64,000 bases of DNA from Cinclus cinclus (Eukaryota; Chordata; Aves; Passeriformes; Cinclidae): the NCBI RefSeq assembly GCF_963662255.1, contig NC_085073.1, positions 6,007,598-6,071,597 on the forward strand, in the 5' to 3' direction. The notes below the pieces were generated by a model that did not search any database, was not told the origin of the DNA, and worked only from the letters and a program-made list of their open reading frames with translations. This document shows positions 26,905 to 37,766 of the stretch, one piece after another; position 1 is the stretch's first letter; the number at the start of each line of letters is the position of its first letter. The translations under genes were made by a program, and so were the position numbers.

Positions 26905-29900
26905 GTTTTGGTCAAAACTCAAAGTGTGTGAGCAGAGCCTGTGGTCGGTGAGCTGGGGGTGAGCAGCAGGAGGATTTCTGGCCCTGTTTCCTTTCCCTGC
27001 CTGCTGTTTGCTCCCTGAACCATCTCTGGGACATCTCCACACCCTCCCTGAGCAGCAGGCTTCAGCTTTTGGGGTTCATCCCTCACGCTGACCACAGAAA
27101 ACATGACACAGAGGATTTAATACAATCTGACTTCAGAGCAGCGGCTCTGAGACAAATCCTCAATCCCATTACTCATTCCCTGCCTGGAACTGGGGTACCA
27201 GGGATGTTATCAGAGCCTCTGGGGTACCAGAGATGTTGTTATCAGAGTCTCTGGGGTACCAGAGATGTTGTTATCAGAGTCTCTGGGGTACCAGGGATGT
27301 TGTTATCAGAGTCTCTGGGGTACCAGGGATGTTGTTAAGAGTCTCTGGGGTACCAGGGATGTTGTTATCAGAGTTTCTGGGGTACCAGGGATGTTGTTAT
27401 CAGAGTCTCTGGGGTACCAGGGATGTTGTTATCAGAGTCTCTGAGGTACCAGGGATGTTGTTATCAGAGCCTCTGGGGTACCAGGGATGTTGTTAAGAGT
27501 CTCTGGGGTACCAGGGATGTTATCAGAGTCTCTGGGGTACCAGGGATGTTATCAGAGTCTCTGGGGTACCAGGGATGTTGTTATCACAGTCTCTGGGGTA
27601 CCAGGGATGTTATCAGAGCCTCTGGGGTACCAGGGATGTTGTTATCAGAGTCTCTGGGGTACCAGGGATGTTGTTAAGAGTCTCTGGGGTACCAGGGATG
27701 TTACCATCAGAGCCTCTGAGGCTGCTGCCCTAAAGGCATCACCCTTCTGGCTCAGCGTGGCTGTGGGATTCCAGCTGCCCCTGCCGTGTGTGCCATGGAT
27801 AGAAGGATGCCTTTCACAGCTGTTTCCATATGGAAAATGGGATTCCTGCTCCTTCCAAAGCCACCTCCATGCCGATGTATCCATGGGAGAGGTTCTGCTG
27901 GTGTTGGGATGTTGGGATCCCTGCCGTGGGATGTTGGTGTGGGTGGGATTTTTGTTTTCCCAAAGGATAAATTCGGGTGCAGCCCCCACTCCTGACCCTG
28001 CTCCGAGCCAAGGTGTTGAAGGAACTCTCTGACCACAGAAACCCCAGATCTTTGAGGACATCCCAGGGAAAATTCCAGAAGCTCTCCAGCCCTGCCTCCC
28101 AAGGAAAGGGAAGGAGTGGAATAAACACTTTCTCCCTCTTGTGCTGAAAGGCTTTTATCTCCGGGACACGTTCTGAGCTTCGAGGAGGAGACACAAGCTC
28201 TTCCCAAATTTTGTCTTCCAGGCTGTTCCTGCTATAACAAATTGTTAAGCAACAAGTACACAGCATTTGGAGATCTGGGATGAGATAGCGACAGCCTCAC
28301 AAAGGCACTCTCAGATGTTCAAGGCTTCCTTTTGTGCTCGGGGGTTTTACATATTTATTTTTCACTCTCTGGCATCTAACTGCTTCTCCTCTTCCTTCAT
28401 TCCCAGTGCTGGAGTGGGAGCCAAGGCCGTGGATTCAGGTGTGCTCCTGTGCCCAGCCAAGCCTGCTCTTATCACAAATCCCTTTTTTCTCCCCGCAGAG
28501 CAAACACTGCTTGGTGCTGTTCTCTCACCTCTCCTCCTCCTGCTTTGTTTTCCATAAATCGCTTACTTGATTTCTCATGCTTTGTGTGGATTTTGTTTTG
28601 TTTCCAGCTTATTTTTTTCTCTTGAAAACCCTTTTGGGTTTTTTTGCTGGACATTAGTGATGCTTTTTTTTTGTTCTGCTTTTTATTTTCCCTCCTCAGG
28701 GTATTGTGTAATCATTGGATCCTTTTATTCTAACCCTGTAAATAGACAAAGCAACCAGAACACAAAGTTTTTCCTGGAGTAGCTGTTCCATTACCTGTTG
28801 AAATGAGTCCCACATCCAAACACCTTTATCCCACACAGATGGACCAACCCGCCCTGAGCTAATCCTGTAAAAGTTAATTGAGGAAAAGGAAAAAAAAAAA
28901 TATTTGTTCAGGTGACACTCGTTGAACCTGTGCTGTGCATCCAGGGACAGCATTCCCATAGGGATGAACCCCAAGGCTGGGAAGAGGAATGTTTGAAATC
29001 AGTACAAAACAAAAGGAAAATTCCCATGAGGAGACTCTTACAGGAGTGTGGGGAAGTCACAGCTCCCAACAGATCTGTCCCTGTGGATTTTACCTGTCCA
29101 GCCTGGAGCTGTGGCTTTGCTGCTGTGTGCAGAGGGACAATCACTTCCCTGCTGCTGCTGGACCTTTCCTCCTTCCTCCCCCAGCAAATCCAAGTTCCAG
29201 AGAGGACAGGGAAAAGTTCTGGATGTGGTGAGAATCCGCTCCTCGCTCCCTCCAATCTCTTCCCTCTTTTTCCCTGGGAAGAGCTGGGGTGGACAGGCAT
29301 TTCTTGGCTTGCAGAGTGTGGCTAAACGTCCTGTCAGCAACTGCCTTTTTGCTAATCCTTTTTATTCCGGCGAGGAATACTCCACACTCTGCTCTGAGGC
29401 TCTTTAGAGTGCTTTGATTTTAGGGTGGGGGTTTCAGACCACCCTACCCCTGAGCACCATCAGCCATCCCAGCAGGAGCTCCGATGGATTTTGAGGCTCA
29501 TTCCCAATCCTGAGGAGCTCGAGCCAGCCTGCCAAGGTTTGTTTTGTGCATCCAGAGCCTCCCTTCCCAGTGCTCTGATGGACATCCCAGATTTCCCCTC
29601 GCTCCCTCACCCTAAAGCTTGCAGGAAATTGCAACCCGATAGGAGCAGAGCCCTGTCCCTTGTCCCTCATTGTTTGAGGATTGTTTACATCCCCTTTTTT
29701 GTTATCCCATCTCCCTGACTCTTCCCTGACCTCGAAGGCTCGTATTTGGTCCATTGTGTGTGGCTGTTGTTGTTCCAGGGAGTTCTTGGGGAGGAGGGTT
29801 GGAGCAAACCCTGGGATTACTCAGCCCCAGCCTACTCCTTTTTGGCTCCGTTGATTTATTCCACCTAAATAATAATAATAATAATAATTATTATTATTAT

Positions 29901-32900
29901 TATAGTGATGATAATTCCCTCTTAGTGCAGTCCTAAGTGCACTCTCCCACTGTGGATTTTGGAGCAACTCACGCAGCTTCCCAGACCCGGGATAATCTCC
30001 TCCTTGGGATTTTTTTGATGTCACGTTTCCATAAAACACTCCTCAAAAAAGCAGAGAACAAGCAGCAGGATGCTCCTGGAAACATCATCCCCATCCTGAA
30101 TATTGATCCCTGTGTTTTCTTTCCAGGATCTTGATCCTGAAAAATCACTCAGAACCGGATTAAACTTGCAAATGAATTTGGGATTTCCCACGAGCGGGCT
30201 TGAAGTTTGTCCTGGAATTCTTTCCAGAGCATCCCACAGCCTCTTCCCCTGGAGCAGGGCTCCTGCTGTTCCCATTGACAAGTGCATCTGAGGCCAGGCA
30301 GATCCTGGGATGCTGCTGGGGAACACGTGTGAGAGGCATTGGGAAAAGCAAGGAAATGTTTACGCTGGGAGGGGACTGTTGACAGTGCTGCTCAAACAGC
30401 TGACGTTATTCAGGGCAGCCAGTGCCGTGCAATATTTTGATTTTTGCTTCTCTCTGGGGGTCAGGGAGAAGGGAAGGATCAAATGGGGTTGGCAGGGCTG
30501 TCCTTGGCCAGAGCAGGGAATCCAGCAGCTGCAGGCAGGGAAGATGGTGAGGAGAAAAAGCACCTGGTGTCAGGGTGGGCTCAGAGTGGAGACACCAAAA
30601 TTCCTTGGAGATTGTGGTCCCAGGAGATGTTTGGGTGGTGTCTGGAGCCCCGTGTGTGCTGCAGGGTTGTCAGCAGTGCCAGAGGATATCTGGAAAATGT
30701 GGAAGTGTTTTGTGCTGGGACAAGGGAACTCGAGGTGCTGATGTTCTCTGGGTGGCTGTCGAGGTGGGAATTTGCCTTCCCACGTGTCCCCATCTCTCTG
30801 GGTGGGTACCTGACATTTCTGTGCTCATTTCAAACCAGCCTGTCTCTCTTGTTCTGTTTTTAGCATGGCTGACAAGAACAGCACCCTGAAATGCACGTTC
30901 TCTGCTCCTGGCCACAGCACCACGCTGCTGCAGGGACTGGCCTCGCTCCGAGCCCAGGCTCAGCTGCTTGATGTCATCCTCACTATAAATAATGAAGTGT
31001 TTCAGGTTCATAAAGTTGTCTTGGCTGCCTGCAGTGACTATTTCAGGTGAGAATCCCATAGGAAAGCAGGCACTTGCACCTTTCCCATGGGTTTGCTGCC
31101 TCCCCATCCTCCCCTGCCCCAATCTCCCCACCACACCCCAAAAGTCCCACCCCACAGAAACCTTTGGAGGTTTGGCTTGCTCCACAATGTCCTGCAGGCA
31201 GGTAGAGGTTCAGGATCAGTCCCTCTGCACTCAGGTTTGTTCAACTACAGCTGCTGGGCCAAGGCAGGAGTCCAAGCTCAGGTTTTGAACCCACCTGGGC
31301 ACGTGTTGCTGCTGCTTTTGTTCTTGGAGCCAATTGAGCTGATTTGGAAGTGGCAGTGAGGGCTCCAGAACGAGACATCCCATCCTCCTGTTCTCTTTGA
31401 CCACCACTGCTCTGTCTGTAGGGCTCCCTGCCCTGGGTCCCTGTGTGATCCCGGAAGGTCTGGGAGAGTTTTCCTGACTGGTGTGGGCTGAAAACTGAAG
31501 CATCACGAGGAGTTCCCACAGCCAAATTAATGCAGAGGGAGCCAGTTGCAGGGCAGGGAATTCAGTCCTGAGTGAAAATAGGTATTTTATTAATCTTACC
31601 TCTGTCACAGAATCACAGAATTGTGGTTGAGGTTGGAAAAGATCTCCAAGGTCATCAAGTTCAACCTTGTCCCCAGCCTAGAGCACTGAGTGCCATGTCC
31701 CGGAATTCCTTGGACACCTCCAGGGATGGGGACATCAAACCTCCCTGGGCAGCCCCTTCCAAAGCCTGACCACTCTTTCCATGAGGAAATTTTCCCAAAT
31801 ATCCAACCTGATCCTCCCCTGGCCCAGCCTGAGCCGTTCCCTCTTGTCCTGTTGTCCCCTGACAGCCGTCCCCTCCTGTCAGGGAATTGTGCAGAGCCCC
31901 CTTTTCTCCTGCTGAGCCCCTTCCCCAGCTCCCCCACCTCAGGACTGGCTCTCTGTCAAACCCCAGCTCTGACCTTGGAGTCTGGGATCTTTTTGGGACA
32001 GCACCAGTGGCAGCACAAAGTGAGGGACGTGGGGACACCAGGAGCAGGAAAGGCTCAGACTCACAGAGAACTCGAGCTGGAGTTGTTCCAGGTTCTGGGG
32101 AGGGTGGAAGAGGGGCTGTTAGTGGGATTTACCTTGATGTGCAGGTCCCTCCCAGCAGGCAAACCAGACCAAGGGGCTTCACTTCTGCTGTCCCTCTCTC
32201 TGCCCATTCTTCAGCTGCTCTGTGTTCATTTTCCTTCCTCTCTCCCTGGCCTAACACAAACCCTCCAGGCTTATCCCTCTCCTTTTTTTAATTAATCCTG
32301 GAGCTGCTCTCCCCCCCAATGCTGATGGCTCTGTTTTATTAGGGTGCAGGGCCACTGCCAGGGTGGTTTCACTGTCAAAAACTGATTTCTGAGCAAGTTC
32401 CTCCTTAGAACTTCAGTGGTGCTAAAGAAGGTTGTCCTGGGGAACAATGGCAGAATAATCCAGCTTTTGCAAACCCTCTGTGGTTTTGATTTTTTTTTTT
32501 TTCCTGTGGGAAGGGGGAGGGAAAAGAGTGAAATCGAGGCATTTATATAATCAGCACTTTAAAACCATAACACTTTTGGAAGGGAATTGCATTCTAGTTG
32601 ATGATTTGTCTTCAGCATGGCAACAATAAATGCTCAGCTGGTGCTGGAGCACACACGTGGCTGGGTGTCCTCTGGGGTGAGGGATCAGGGCTGGGACATG
32701 GGATATGCAGGGATTTCAGCAGAATTCTCTCATCTGCTGCACGGACAAATAATTGGGAACAGCATTGCCGGTCACTCGCTTACAGCAGGCTGATCTCACA
32801 TGCAGATATTTCCTTATTTAGGTCATTTAGGATTTCTTGGGTTTATGCTGGACGGCAGCAGGTTTTCTAGCCTGGTTTGGACAGGAAACTTGGAACTCCT

Positions 32901-35695
32901 GTCTTTTGACAGTGCTCCCAAGATATTCCTTTATTCCTGTGTCGATGTAGGGTCTGGTCAGCATTTTTTGGGGCTGACTCGCACCTTGGAGTCGGCGCAA
33001 GCTGCTCTGGTGACACCATGGATTTACCTTTTCCCATGGAAAAGAGGAGGTGGAAAAAAACCAGCCCAAAATGTGAAATTTTAAGGCACCTCTTATGTGA
33101 CAATTCATGGACTTGTTGGGATGTGTGAGCAGCGGCAGGGAGTGGTGACACTCCACGTCACTCCGTGTCGCTCCATGTCACCTGCTCTGACTTTGCCTGA
33201 CCCACAACTGCTCCACCAAGGGGTGCAAACCTTTACCCCCAGCCACCCCTGGGCAACAAAACCCTCTGGAAGGGGCTGGAAATGGCCTCAAACCCCACCA
33301 GTGCAGCCCTGGCCTCACAGCCCTCGGTGTGGAATGTGCTTCCTGTGGGATTTAGGAGCCTCTCAAGGAGGGGATCCAGGCAGGGCCTAAGCTCTGCGTG
33401 GCCTGGGCGAGCGATGTGCTCACAGCTGTGCTGTAACTGAGCCTTTTCCCCCCGATTTTTGTTTAATTGCCTGTCAGCCCCCTGCTGCTGGCCTTGCTGG
33501 AGGGGCTGCAGCTCCCATTTTTTCAGGAAGGAGCTTTGGAGGGGAGGTTCTGCTGGAAGCCCAGAGCTGTTCATGAGATGTGTTGCACCTGCAATTTTTG
33601 AGCCGTTTCGTACTTCCCTGCGAGGTAACAGGATAACAGGGCCAGGAATCACTGGACTCCTACCACAGGTGTGTTCCTTCCTTGTGCTCCCAGATCCTAA
33701 ACCTGAAACCCTTCAGGGTCCAGCTCCTGATCTCTGCTGGTGCAGATCCCGTGGGTTCGTTTTTGTTGCTGGATATCACGGATTCATTGGTGTCCAGAAT
33801 TGTTCACTCCCTGCTCTGGCAGCTCTGCCTCTTCCTGGAGCTTGGTCCTGTGGTGTGCTCTTATTCCTGCTGCCACTGGGATTGAAAAACTTCTCCGGTT
33901 GCTGAATATTCCTCCTCAGTGCACTGTTTATGCAAGCCTTATGTAAGTCATTGCACACTCTCATTTCTCCTGGCTCGTAGAGATTTAGCCTTGATTTATT
34001 CCCCCCTTCCCCACCCTAAGAGAATCAGAGTGTTAAATAAAACCCGACTCCAAGGTGCTACATCTTTTGCTTAAACAAGGGGGGATTTTTTTGTTTGTGT
34101 TGCTGACCTGCAGGGCCATGTTCACGGGCGGGATGAGAGAAGCCAGCCAGGACGTGATCGAGCTCAAAGGTGTGTCTGCCAAGGGCCTGAAGCACATCAT
34201 TGACTTCGCCTACAGCGCCGAGGTCACCCTGGACCTCGACTGCATCCAGGACGTGCTGGGAGCCGCCGTCTTCCTGCAGATGGTGCCGGTGGTGGAGCTG
34301 TGCGAGGAGTTCCTCAAGTCTGCCATGAGCGTGGAGACGTGCCTCAACATCGGGCAGATGGCCACCACCTTCAGCCTGGCATCCCTTAAGGAATCCGTGG
34401 ATTCCTTCACCTTCAGGCACTTCCTGCAGATCTCCGAGGAGGAGGATTTCCTCCACCTGCCCTTGGAGCGCTTGGTGTTCTTCCTTCAGAGCAACAAGCT
34501 CAAGAGCTGCAGCGAGATCGAGCTGTTCCGCGCCGCCGTGCGCTGGCTGCAGTTCGACCCCGCGCGCCGCGCCAGTGCCAGCCAGGTGCTCTGCCACATC
34601 CGCTTCCCTCTGATGAAATCCTCGGAGCTGGTGGACAGCGTGCAGACCCTGGACATCATGGTGGAGGACGTGCTGTGCCGACAATACCTGCTGGAAGCTT
34701 TCAACTACCAGATCCTTCCTTTCCGGCAGCACGAGATGCAGTCCCCGCGCACGGCCATCCGCTCGGACGCGCTGTCCCTCGTCACCTTCGGTGGCACCCC
34801 CTACACCGACAACGACCGCACCGTCAGCTCCAAGGTTTTCTGCCTGCCCGACGCCGCCGGCCGCCAGTTCCGCGAGCTCACCGAGATGGAGGTGGGCAGC
34901 AGCCACTCCTGCGTGGCCGTGCTGGATAATTTTGTCTATCTGGTAGGAGGGCAGCAGCTGCAGTACCGCAGCGGGGAGGGCGCCGTGGACGTCTCCTATC
35001 GCTACGATCCCCACCTCAACCAGTGGCTGCGTATCCAGGCCATGCAGGAGAGCAGGATCCAGTTCCAGCTCAACGTTCTCCGAGGGATGGTTTACGCCAC
35101 GGGCGGCCGTAACCGCTCGGGCAGCCTGGCCTCGGTGGAGAAGTATTGCCCCAAGGACAACGAGTGGACCTACGTGTGCTCCCTGAAGCGCAGGACGTGG
35201 GGCCACGCCGGGGCCACGGCGGGGGACAGGTTGTACATCTCGGGGGGATACGGGATCTCCGTGGAGGACAAGAAAGCTCTGCACTGTTACGACCCCGCCG
35301 CGGATCAGTGGGAGTTTAAGACTCCCATGAACGAGCCCAGGGTGCTGCACGCCATGGTCAGTGCCAACAGCAGGATTTACGCCCTGGGAGGCCGTATGGA
35401 CCACGTGGATCGATGTTTTGATGTCCTGGCTGTGGAATATTACGTCCCCGAGACGGACCAGTGGACCACGGTGAGCCCGATGCGCGCGGGGCAGTCGGAG
35501 GCAGGCTGCTGCCTCTTGGAAAAAAAGATTTACATCGTGGGGGGCTACAACTGGCACCTGAACAACGTGACCAGCATCGTGCAGGTCTACAACACAGAGA
35601 CGGACGAGTGGGAGAGGGATTTGCACTTCCCAGAGTCTTTTGCTGGCATTGCCTGTGCCCCCCTCATCCTCCCGCAGGTGACGAGCCAGAGGTGA
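19900..35695 (+). CDS. KLHL26: KLHL26, kelch-like protein 26 (3 coding exons, complete)
   Basis: Exons 19900-19946, 30864-31046 and 34114-35695 join to 603 residues (human 615). A short low-complexity N-terminus (MAESGGAEFG...) is followed by a BTB domain (about 40-147: LLDVILTINNEVFQVHKVVL, ACSDYFRAMFTGG, with D52 and H65-K66), a BACK domain (about 150-260) and a six-bladed Kelch propeller (about 300-595) with diglycines in VTFGG, YLVGG, YATGG, YISGG, YALGG and YIVGG. Proteins of this family are substrate adaptors for CUL3-RING ubiquitin ligases: BTB/BACK bind CUL3 and the propeller binds the substrate. The substrate of KLHL26 is not established. Match to human KLHL26 from memory is very high in exon 3, including the ending HFPESFAGIACAP. 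The antisense open frame of 581 codons is a composition shadow. Confidence 0.97.
20071..20450. repeat. 7-bp tandem array (YRGTGCY)n
   Basis: About 54 copies of heptamers of the form CGGTGCT, CAGTGCC, CGGTGCC and TGGTGCT, starting 125 bp after the KLHL26 exon 1 donor. All three plus-strand frames stay open through it. Confidence 0.95.
20617..20703. repeat. 28-bp tandem repeat
   Basis: Three copies of a unit containing TGTTGGACAGTTGTG and GTCTCTCTGGG, the first shortened. Confidence 0.85.
24119..24160. repeat. Poly(A) followed by (GA)n
   Basis: Roughly 27 A then repeated GA in KLHL26 intron 1. It might be the tail of a retroposed copy, but no body was recognised upstream. Confidence 0.85.
26874..26897. 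repeat. (CT)n microsatellite
   Basis: Twelve CT units in KLHL26 intron 1. Confidence 0.9.
27191..27719. repeat. 32-bp minisatellite in KLHL26 intron 1
   Basis: About 17 units built around CTGGGGTACCAGGGATGTT followed by GTTATCAGAGTCT. Some units lack a GTT or the ATC, giving 26-32 bp spacing. Each unit includes the palindrome GGTACC. Confidence 0.95.
29866..29903. repeat. (AAT)n/(ATT)n palindromic microsatellite
   Basis: A run of AAT repeats turns directly into ATT repeats, so the tract is self-complementary and can fold into a hairpin. Confidence 0.9.
30864..31046 (+). CDS. KLHL26: KLHL26 coding exon 2
   Basis: Completes Ser16 and encodes residues 17-76 plus two bases of Arg77, ending at a GTGAGA donor. 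It carries the N-terminal half of the BTB domain. The first codon after the split serine is ATG in a strong Kozak context once spliced, where human has ACG/Thr. Confidence 0.97.
31047..34113 (+). other. KLHL26 intron 2
   Basis: 3.07 kb intron with a minus-strand CR1 copy at 31600-31945. A T-rich stretch precedes the acceptor CTGCAG at 34108-34113. Other sequence shows no exon. Confidence 0.75.
31600..31945 (-). mobile_element. CR1 LINE 3'-end fragment, minus strand
   Basis: Read on the minus strand it gives the same sequence blocks as the plus-strand copy at 17460-17806, ending with GATTCTGTGA. The plus strand begins TCACAGAATCACAGAATTG, the reverse complement of the CR1 terminus. Confidence 0.9.
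34114..35695 (+). CDS. KLHL26: KLHL26 coding exon 3 (rest of BTB, BACK, Kelch)
   Basis: A single 1582-bp exon completing Arg77 and encoding residues 78-603 with a TGA stop at 35693-35695. It contains the end of the BTB domain, all of BACK and all six Kelch blades. The acceptor is CTGCAG|GGCCATG. Codon third positions are mostly G/C. Confidence 0.98.
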
Positions 35696-35847
35696 CTCTG
35701 GGGTTGTGGGGCAGGGAAAAGGACAAAACTGCTCCAGTTCCCTGCTCCAGAAAGTCCCTCCTGCTGCTGGGGAGTGCTGGCAAGGCAGTTCCATCAGCAG
35801 CACTTGTCAGCCAGGCAGACTGAACAGATGTTACAGCTGGGAAAAGC

Positions 35848-35906
35848 TTTTCTCTCTTCTCTTCTCTTCTCTTCTCTTCTCTTTCTTTCTTTTTTTTTTT
35901 TTTTTT
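35848..35906. repeat. (TTCTC)n and poly(T) tract in KLHL26 3'UTR
   Basis: Pentanucleotide pyrimidine repeat followed by about 18 T. Confidence 0.9.
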
Positions 35907-36054
35907 GTGGGGGGTGCATTTTGCCAATTTTTCCTATTTTTAACGGAGTCACGCACTGCAAACATTGGCAGCTCAGGAGTAATTCAGCACTGGGGTCTTG
36001 TTTCCAAGAGATCAGGTGGGTTTGTTTTTTTTTTTTTAATCAATAGCTCTGAAA

Positions 36055-36060
36055 AATAAA
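36055..36060 (+). terminator. Polyadenylation signal of KLHL26
   Basis: AATAAA followed within 25 bases by TGTGCATTG and TTGTTGGTTTT, a plausible GT-rich downstream element. The alternative is AATAAA at 36228-36233. Confidence 0.6.
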
Positions 36061-36091
36061 AATCATTGTGCATTGCTTTGTTGGTTTTTTA

Positions 36092-36200
36092 GCAAAACAA
36101 ACAAACAAACAAAAAAAACCAAAAAAAAAGCCAGAAACAAAACAAAAAACAAAACAAACAAAAAAAAAAAAACAAAACCAAAAAAAAACCAAACCAAAAC
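36092..36200. repeat. A-rich (AAAC)n low-complexity tract
   Basis: About 110 bp of A with interspersed C, including AAACAAACAAAC, just after the KLHL26 polyadenylation signal. Confidence 0.85.
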
Positions 36201-37554
36201 CTGTGTAACACACTGACCTCCAGAAGCAATAAAAGGACAGTAGGAGCTACAAGAGCTCAGGTGCTCGGGTTGGAAAAGCAGATCCCTGTTTTTCAAAGGT
36301 GGCTTTTCCTTCCCTGGAAAAGGGAATATTTATCCCTGCACACCTCTGGTCTTCAGGGCTTGGATCACGCTGCAATTCCTCACCCCCTCCAGCTCCTCCA
36401 GTGCAGAAATTCTCCCTTAATTGGGGCGTGCAGAGTTTGCAGCACTAAAGCCATGGTGAAAGCTTGATTATATATAAACAGGCATGATTATTTGGGTTTA
36501 GAAGTGCCAAAAATTTGGCTGCCCTGGCAATAAGAGCTCTGCAGCCGTCCATCAGTGAAGCCAAGAGCTCCTGCAGATTCTGGGTCAGGATTTTCACCTT
36601 TCCCAACTCTTCCTCCAGTAAAGGAGGTGGGTGCTACTCCTCCAGCAGCTGGAAGGTTTTCTTCCCTGCCGTGTGAATGAGCAGTCTGGCATCCCCAAGT
36701 GATGGGAGTCCCAGTGGAATGTGGTTTTGTTGTTGTGGTGGTATTTTAAATTAAGATATGGTTTAAGATGGCTCTGTCGTTTTTGTAAAGTCTTCACTGC
36801 AGAGAACACTTCCTGAACTTTCCTCCAAGCCATTTTCCTTATTTAATTTGATGAATGAATTGCAAAGATCTCTGCTTTTATCAGGAATTCCATTTCCAAG
36901 GGCTTTGTTTTGTATCTGTGTCAGCTTGATTTGGATGCACACGGTCTCCTTTTGTAGAGAAGCTGTTGCGTTCTGCTGTGAAATAAATCCTGGGCTGCAA
37001 CCTTTACTGACAACTCGTAATGTCTGGTGTGCTGCTGAATCCTTGAGAGCTCTGTGTAAAGCATGAACTCCACACCTCAGAGAATTTTCTGGAATCCATG
37101 GGATCAGAGCAGCTTTGGGTAGGACGCAGGGCGCTCGCATTCTGAATTTCAGATAAAAGCCATGCACAATTTCCTCTGTTCCTCTCCATTTGCTGGTTTG
37201 CCAATAATAAATCGATGGAAAGGACGTGTTGCTGTGTGGAATGCTGCACTTGGAGGGCTCTCAGGCACTTAATTCACTCCTTTTCTCTGTTCCTTTGGCC
37301 TGGCCTGGCTGCCAGAAACGCCCAGGATGGGCTTGGCAGAGACAGGAGATGCTGAGAGGATGAACTGGGGCTCAGTTCAAGCTTCACAGTTACAAAAGAA
37401 TGGATTTTCCTTATTGAATGCTTGCACATGTTTATAAAAAATGCCATTTCTCAGGTTGGTAACAAAGGGAGGTGTTCCTCCCTTTTCCTGTGTGCAGGAT
37501 CTGCTCCATCTCTTCTCAGGGTGTCATTCCTTCATCCACAGTGCCAGAGAGGGG

Positions 37555-37766
37555 GTTTAGGTGGGATATCCAGGATAAATCCCATCCTGGCGGGGGGGAC
37601 AGCCCCTGGCACAGCTTCCCAGAGCAGCCCCTGGATCCCTGGAAGTGTCCAAGGCCAGGCTGGAGCCACCTGGGACAGTGGGAAGTGTCCCCATGGCAGG
37701 GGTGGCACTGGATGGGCTCTAAGGGCCCCTCCCAACCCAAAGCACTCTGGAATTCCTTTATTCTAC
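37555..37766 (+). mobile_element. CR1 LINE 3'-end fragment
   Basis: Shows CCAAGGCCAGGCTGGAGCC, CCATGGCAGGGGTGG, CTCCCAACCC and a terminal CTGGAATTC, the decayed CR1 3' end. Confidence 0.75.

Larger units (their letters stand above)
19947..30863 (+). other. KLHL26 intron 1
   Basis: 10.9 kb intron from GTGAGC to a TTTTAG acceptor. It carries the 7-bp array at 20071-20450, a 28-bp repeat at 20617-20703, a poly(A)/(GA)n tract at 24119-24160, a (CT)n tract at 26874-26897, a 32-bp minisatellite at 27191-27719 and an (AAT)n/(ATT)n palindrome at 29866-29903. No internal gene was recognised. Confidence 0.75.
35696..36085 (+). other. KLHL26: KLHL26 3'UTR
   Basis: From the stop to shortly after AATAAA at 36055-36060. 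It includes a (TCTCT)n/poly(T) tract at 35848-35906. A second AATAAA at 36228-36233 could give a longer form. Confidence 0.6.

Noticed and set aside
31603..32038. Possible minus-strand gene ending GHGTQCSRLG...
   Set aside because: This peptide is the translation of a CR1 3' end; the same words appear at 17472-17807.
34058..35803. Open frame of 581 codons antisense to KLHL26
   Set aside because: A shadow of the GC-rich KLHL26 exon 3, whose plus-strand translation is clearly the real protein.
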